Source: Xenopus tropicalis (lineage: Eukaryota > Chordata > Amphibia > Anura > Pipidae). Taken from it: a DNA stretch of 64,000 bases. The position numbers and the translations under genes are program-made. Under the pieces are notes generated by a model. The model ran no database searches. It was not told the origin of the DNA and saw only the letters and a program-made list of their open reading frames with translations. Positions 59,344-64,000 of the stretch are shown one piece after another (position 1 is the first letter of the stretch; each line of letters opens with the position of its first letter). The stretch spans positions 134,975,047 through 135,039,046 of the forward strand of contig NC_030678.2 of assembly GCF_000004195.4 (NCBI RefSeq). Reading direction: 5' to 3'.

Positions 59344-59690
59344 GTGGCAGTGGCGCAGATGGGCACATACATGGGCACTTGCTTTCGCACATAGTGTGGC
59401 AGTGGCACAGATGGGCACATACATGGGCACTTGCTCTCGCACACAGTGTGGCAGTGGCACAGACGGGCACATGCTCTCGCGCACAACATGGCAATGGCAC
59501 AGACGGGCACATACATGGGCACTTGCTCTCGTGCACAGCTTGGCAGTGGCTCAGACGGGCACATACATGGGCACTTGCTCTCACGCACAGCATGGCAGTG
59601 GCTCAGACAGGCACATACATGGGCACTTGCTCTCACGCACAGCGTGGCAGTCGAACAGACGGGCACTTGCTCTCACACACAGTGCTAGAA
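59344..59690. repeat. 52-bp minisatellite, about seven units
   Basis: Units such as gtggcagtggcacagacggg followed by cacatacatgggcacttgct and ctcgcacacagt, mostly spaced 52 bp; the third is 40 bp and the last is truncated. Stop-free frames on both strands (up to 203 codons) are artefacts. Confidence 0.92.
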
Positions 59691-62600
59691 AGCAGCCGTG
59701 TCACCTGGAGGAACACAGACTGTGCCACTATGCAAAGCCCACAAAGGCAGAGAAGCAACACAATGCAAGTTACCCTTCGCTGATGCACATCTTGACTTAC
59801 TGCACTGCTGCACTTTGTAGCAGTGGATTGGGTGCCATTGTTGGAAGCTTACTCAGTGTCGAATACCCGTGAGGATGCCATGTCACAAGCTGCCCAACAA
59901 GTTTAGGGTGTGAAACGCTCAGGTGCTGAAATTGGTAGTTAGACAATTCCAACATGTCAGTGCCTGTGTTATATCAGCAGCCCAGTAACATGAGCACAGG
60001 GCTCTGCATGAATGGCTCACCGGAACAGAAACATCAATTACTCTATCATTCTATGTCAGGATTAGTCTCCCATCAGACTGACTAGGTGTGGGGCATGGGG
60101 CGTGGGACTTCTCTTGCTGGATTCTGCAGTACTAGAAGATAAAAGTTACTATAATGCAAGTAAATCTCTTTATTGAGCGCTGCACGTGGATACAAAGCAC
60201 AGACGCCAGTTTATGTACATGGCCTGGGCTGCAGGAAGGTCCCAAATAGAAGATGGGGAAGTAAGAGAAGTTGATGAATTGGAGGCTGTGATACTATTCT
60301 TGAGCAGAAAGTAATTGAGGAGTGAACCTGAGGTGGGAGGAGTCTAGAATAACAAAGGGGTCTAGTGGCAAACTGCGCAATATCATGCTCTTTAGTGCTC
60401 ATTCCCTACGCACTCACGTATGCCAAACACAGCTTCCTGTATGCGGCCAGACTCTGCCCAACCCAGGCAGAACAGCAGGGGGCACTCCTGCAACACAGTC
60501 ATGATCGTAAAAAAACTGGTAATGCAAAATCTTAAAGGAACAGTAATACCAAAAAAGTGTATAAAAGTAACTAAAATATAATGTGCTGCTGCCCTGCACT
60601 GGTAAAAGTTGTGTGTTTACTTCAGAAAGTCTACTATAATTTATATAAATAAGCTGCTGTGTAGTATGGGGGCAGCCATTCAAAGAGAAAAGGCACAGGC
60701 ACATAGCAGATAAAACACTATTGTATTCTACAGAACTTATCTGTTATCTGCTATGTAACCTGTGCCTTTTCTCCTTTTTTCCAGCTTGAATGGCTGCCCC
60801 GTGGCTACTCAGCAGCTTATTATATAAATTATAGTAGTGTTACTGTAGCAAACACACCAGTTTTACCAGTGCAGGGCAACAGTGCATTCTATTTATTACT
60901 TTAAAGCTCTTTTATTTTTTGGTGTTACTGTTCCTTTAAAAGAAATAAATGTAAATTGCAAAAGTGCTCATTAGAACCTTGTCTTGGAAAGAATTTCTAT
61001 TAAAGAAAATAAAACATTAAAACATATTTGGCCCTGTAAAATCTCCCCCCATTTCCACAAATTCCCATTCGCCTCATTTACACCATTTAAAAACAAAAAA
61101 ACAAACTCCTATGAGATACAATTCAGATCAATGGTTCTCTCCTCTCTCCCTATGGATGTGGTACACCTCAGTATCTGATGACTGCAAACATGACAAAAAG
61201 GGGTCTTATCTCCAAAGGGTGCTCTTCCTACACATCCCTCATTCGTACCCCCCAGTGGTCCCTACAAAAGCTCTAGCAATGTGGGGTTATAAAGGCCCTG
61301 GGAAATAGTCCCTAATAGCTGGGGGGCTCTGTTCTTTATACACTGGGCTAGTGAAGTGGCACAAACATACAAGCAATACACAAATGGGAGAATTACATTT
61401 CTGGTGCAGGAAGAACCACTAAATGGTACTAAAACATGTCCAGAACTGGAAATAGAGACAATCACCTGATCATAAAGTGTATTTTAGGGTAAGGCCCCAT
61501 GGTGGGTTGGCTCCGCTGCTCTCAGCCTGGCGTTTTTTTCAGACAGAGATGCAGATCCGCTCCTGCACGCTGCTCCATTCATCTGCACAGCAGCCACTCA
61601 CTTGCAGGAACATGCAGTGGAGCAGATCGGAGGTTGGCCCAAAGAGCCTACTTTTGCGTTTTCCGGGCAACCGCTCGGCTGCGTGTGCCTACAAGTGAGC
61701 AACTCAATGGCGTAGGGGAGCAGCAGTGGAGCTAACTCTCAGTTGGGCATTACTCTAAACCACCACAAAGAATCATTCTCAGGTAGAAGGTCAGGTGACC
61801 TGATTTACTAGCACTAAGGGGCTTATTTAAGAACATGTGCTGTACACCAAAAACACAAGGTTTAAAACAAGAACGCAATTTATCAAACTGTGCTATTCTC
61901 CTGCATCATCCATCCCTAATTCTAAAGTGAAAACAGGGTAATTTATCAAGGTGTGTGTTGATATGCATGCTGTATATTGATTTATATGGGAAAATTACAC
62001 CATCATTTGATTATGATTAGTCATTATTCAGCTAGAGATAATGATTTACCCTCAGCATCACATTCATAACACAGACTAGTCACGGCCCATGACTAAGTAC
62101 CCCTAGTGCATGAAACGGTAGGGCCTTTGGAGATGTTTTAATGTAACGTTGAATAAAGTCTTTTTTTGGTGATCCCTATGGAGTTTCCTGGCTGCCTATA
62201 TGCCCATGGTGGTTGTTGCTTTATGCAACTATATAACCTACTCTCTACAGTCATTTCCTATACCAGTAACACCAGGAAAGTGATTAGACCTAAAAGCATT
62301 TGCATAGAATATTCACTTGGCGCAGAGATCACTTCTCTGCCAGTTGAAAAGCACCAGTAATTTCCCGTTTCTCCTACTGACCTGAATGGAAACAGCTGAC
62401 ACTACAGGCAGGCCAAATGCTCCCTATAAGCCGTCAGTGGCAGGAAGTTGGGGGCTTTACTGCTGGCTCAAATAAGCCCTTTGTGCGGCCCCAGCCTTAC
62501 TACTAAATTTCCACCAGTACAGACTAATTGTTGAAAGTGTGATATTTTTACTTTGGTTTTACTAGGCGGCTTTTGGGCTAGTTCATTATTAGCATCACAA

Positions 62601-63777
62601 GCTCCATTGAACACAACAGACTGGGTGCATATTTGTTGAGACAGCAGATGGCGGAACACAGCAGTGCAAGTAACAAATATGTTGCAATGAAACTACATCG
62701 TCATGGCAAATGTCTGTACGTATACAGGATAAACACCTGCAAAACTGCTCAGAACACGGCTTTTTTCTTTGAATTTCAGGATATTAGCAAACATTATACT
62801 AATAAGATGAAATTCAAACAGCGCCACCTACTGACAATAGTGCCAACTCTTGTAAAGGTACTCTGCTTAGGAAAGAACTAGGAAACCTCAGCCACCCTTT
62901 CTCATGGCTTCCCTGCCTTCCTTGTGATGTTCCCCTGAATGTTACCGTTGAAGTATTTCAGCAGGTGGCGCAGTTGCTTCCGTTTCATTATAATAGCAGT
63001 TTTCATTTTGCCAGTATCTTGGAATACAACAGCAAAACTGCAAACATGCTTAAAAGAGCACTTATTATATTCATTTTTTTTGCTTGTACTGGTCCACAAA
63101 GGCCAAAAAGTCCCCTGCATCTGATAGACATAACTCAGTTTACATGACCACAAATAAATGCAGAGGCTTTTTTCTGTATTTACTAAAGAACCATTGAGTC
63201 GTGAAACACACCTTAGAAACCCGAGGCAACAGAGTATCTGATTGCACAACTCAGTGGGGCTCATTCATCACACAATGTCTGTCAGCCCTGCAGGCTCACA
63301 GAATGACAAGCGAGGCTTTCCATGCCTGGGTATCACAGTTATTTTTGTTGGATGCTTGTGTAAATAATGTGCTATTCAAAGTAAATGTGTGATGTCATCA
63401 TGATGTCATAATGATGTCAATATGTATGATGTCAGTAATGTCATGCACTATGTAATACTGAGTAATTGTCAAGATCTTTTTCTTCTTCATTGGAATTTTG
63501 TTCAGCTTTTAGTACATTCCTCCAAAGTGTATTAAATTGCAGTTGTCCAAAATGCATTTGGAGACTGTGGCTCAGAGGGCTGCAGTTTATACGTCTCTAG
63601 TACAAACAAAACTTTTTTTTTTTTTTAAATTTAAATATCCATTTATGACACAATTTTATACATATTAAACAATAATTAAACAATAACTGTGCTTATTTTA
63701 AAAGAAAAAGGCAAGGGCAGACAGAAATGGAGCACAGCAACATAAAAAGGAAGGGGTACCAGTTCATTAGAGCACTG
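59690..63777 (-). other. Interval downstream of RCBTB2: probable 3' UTR plus repeats
   Basis: The RCBTB2 3' UTR must begin at 63777 and run left, but its end is not clear. Minus-strand AATAAA hexamers occur far to the left, for example around 60168-60173 in a context resembling a transcript end. The interval also holds a T2-like MITE (60532-60939), a GC-richer stretch at 61491-61740 that resembles 46503-46740, and a T-run at 63612-63626. I saw no convincing coding exon. Confidence 0.3.
60532..60939. mobile_element. T2/Kolobok-like MITE, full length (408 bp)
   Basis: TTAA at 60532-60535 and 60936-60939. Ends ttaaaggaacagtaatacca and ggtgttactgttcctttaa are inverted repeats. An internal palindrome around aggcacaggcacatagcaga is shared with 26977-27326. 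Confidence 0.88.
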
Positions 63778-63918
<141 letters not shown>

Positions 63919-64000
63919 CTAGAAACAAAGTTCTGGTTACATGTAAAGTTTTAATTATTACACGGAAACATTTTAGCCATAGCAATGCAACATGCACATT

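Noticed and set aside
59236..59872. Frames of 82-203 codons on both strands with His/Cys-rich repeats
   Set aside because: Product of the 52-bp minisatellite; no start context or domain, and both strands are equally open.
62902..63264. 120-codon minus-strand frame near RCBTB2
   Set aside because: Composition and lack of splice context fit 3' UTR or intergenic DNA. It does not continue the RCBTB2 peptide, which ends at 63778.

Overview
The window is vertebrate genomic DNA, most likely from a frog of the Xenopus type. It is AT-rich and intron-dominated. Its DNA-transposon complement (TTAA-flanked T2/Kolobok-like MITEs, TTA/TAA-flanked Harbinger-like MITEs, hAT elements with 8-bp duplications, a Tc1 element) is what I know from Xenopus. 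The sequence alone does not separate X. tropicalis from X. laevis or a relative.

Gene layout follows the vertebrate RB1 locus. Positions 1-31535 are the 3' part of RB1 intron 17. Inside it, on the opposite strand, lies the intact single-exon GPCR gene LPAR6 (P2RY5), the same nested antisense arrangement as in human. Ten RB1 exons then follow on the + strand, matching human exons 18-27, ending at a stop at 46974-46976. Eight of the ten coding lengths equal the human values as I recall them (119, 146, 105, 114, 31, 143, 50, 74 nt); exons 19 and 23 are shorter by 9 and 6 nt. The encoded part covers pocket subdomain B, the CDK-site-rich linker and the C-terminal domain with its nuclear localisation signal. 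At the right edge, on the minus strand, is the terminal coding exon of RCBTB2, the next gene after RB1 in tetrapods. RB1 and RCBTB2 are therefore convergent, with about 16.8 kb between their stop codons.

The rest is repeats. By target-site duplication they fall into: 8-bp hAT elements (9022, 27374, 40719, 42800, 55178); TAA/TTA Harbinger-like MITEs (7579, 9897, 10279, 26628, 36280, 52338); TTAA T2/Kolobok-like MITEs (10627, 26977, 30818, 33977, 35289, 49697, 50293, 60532); TA-flanked elements (9294, 21909, 25648, 32261, 45275); and one 1.6-kb Tc1 element with a disrupted transposase (52596-54200).

The most unusual structures are two hAT elements that each carry a private minisatellite. One is a G-rich array (27374-28454). 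The other is a 2.0-kb, 39-unit array of alternating 42- and 60-bp units that leaves long spurious reading frames open (55178-57834). A sister copy of the second element lacks the array. Also notable are an 84-bp almost perfect hairpin (9897-9980) and a CpG-rich segment inside a TA-flanked transposon (32350-32660). I found no tRNA, rRNA or CRISPR array, no LINE or retroviral reading frame, and no clearly novel gene system.
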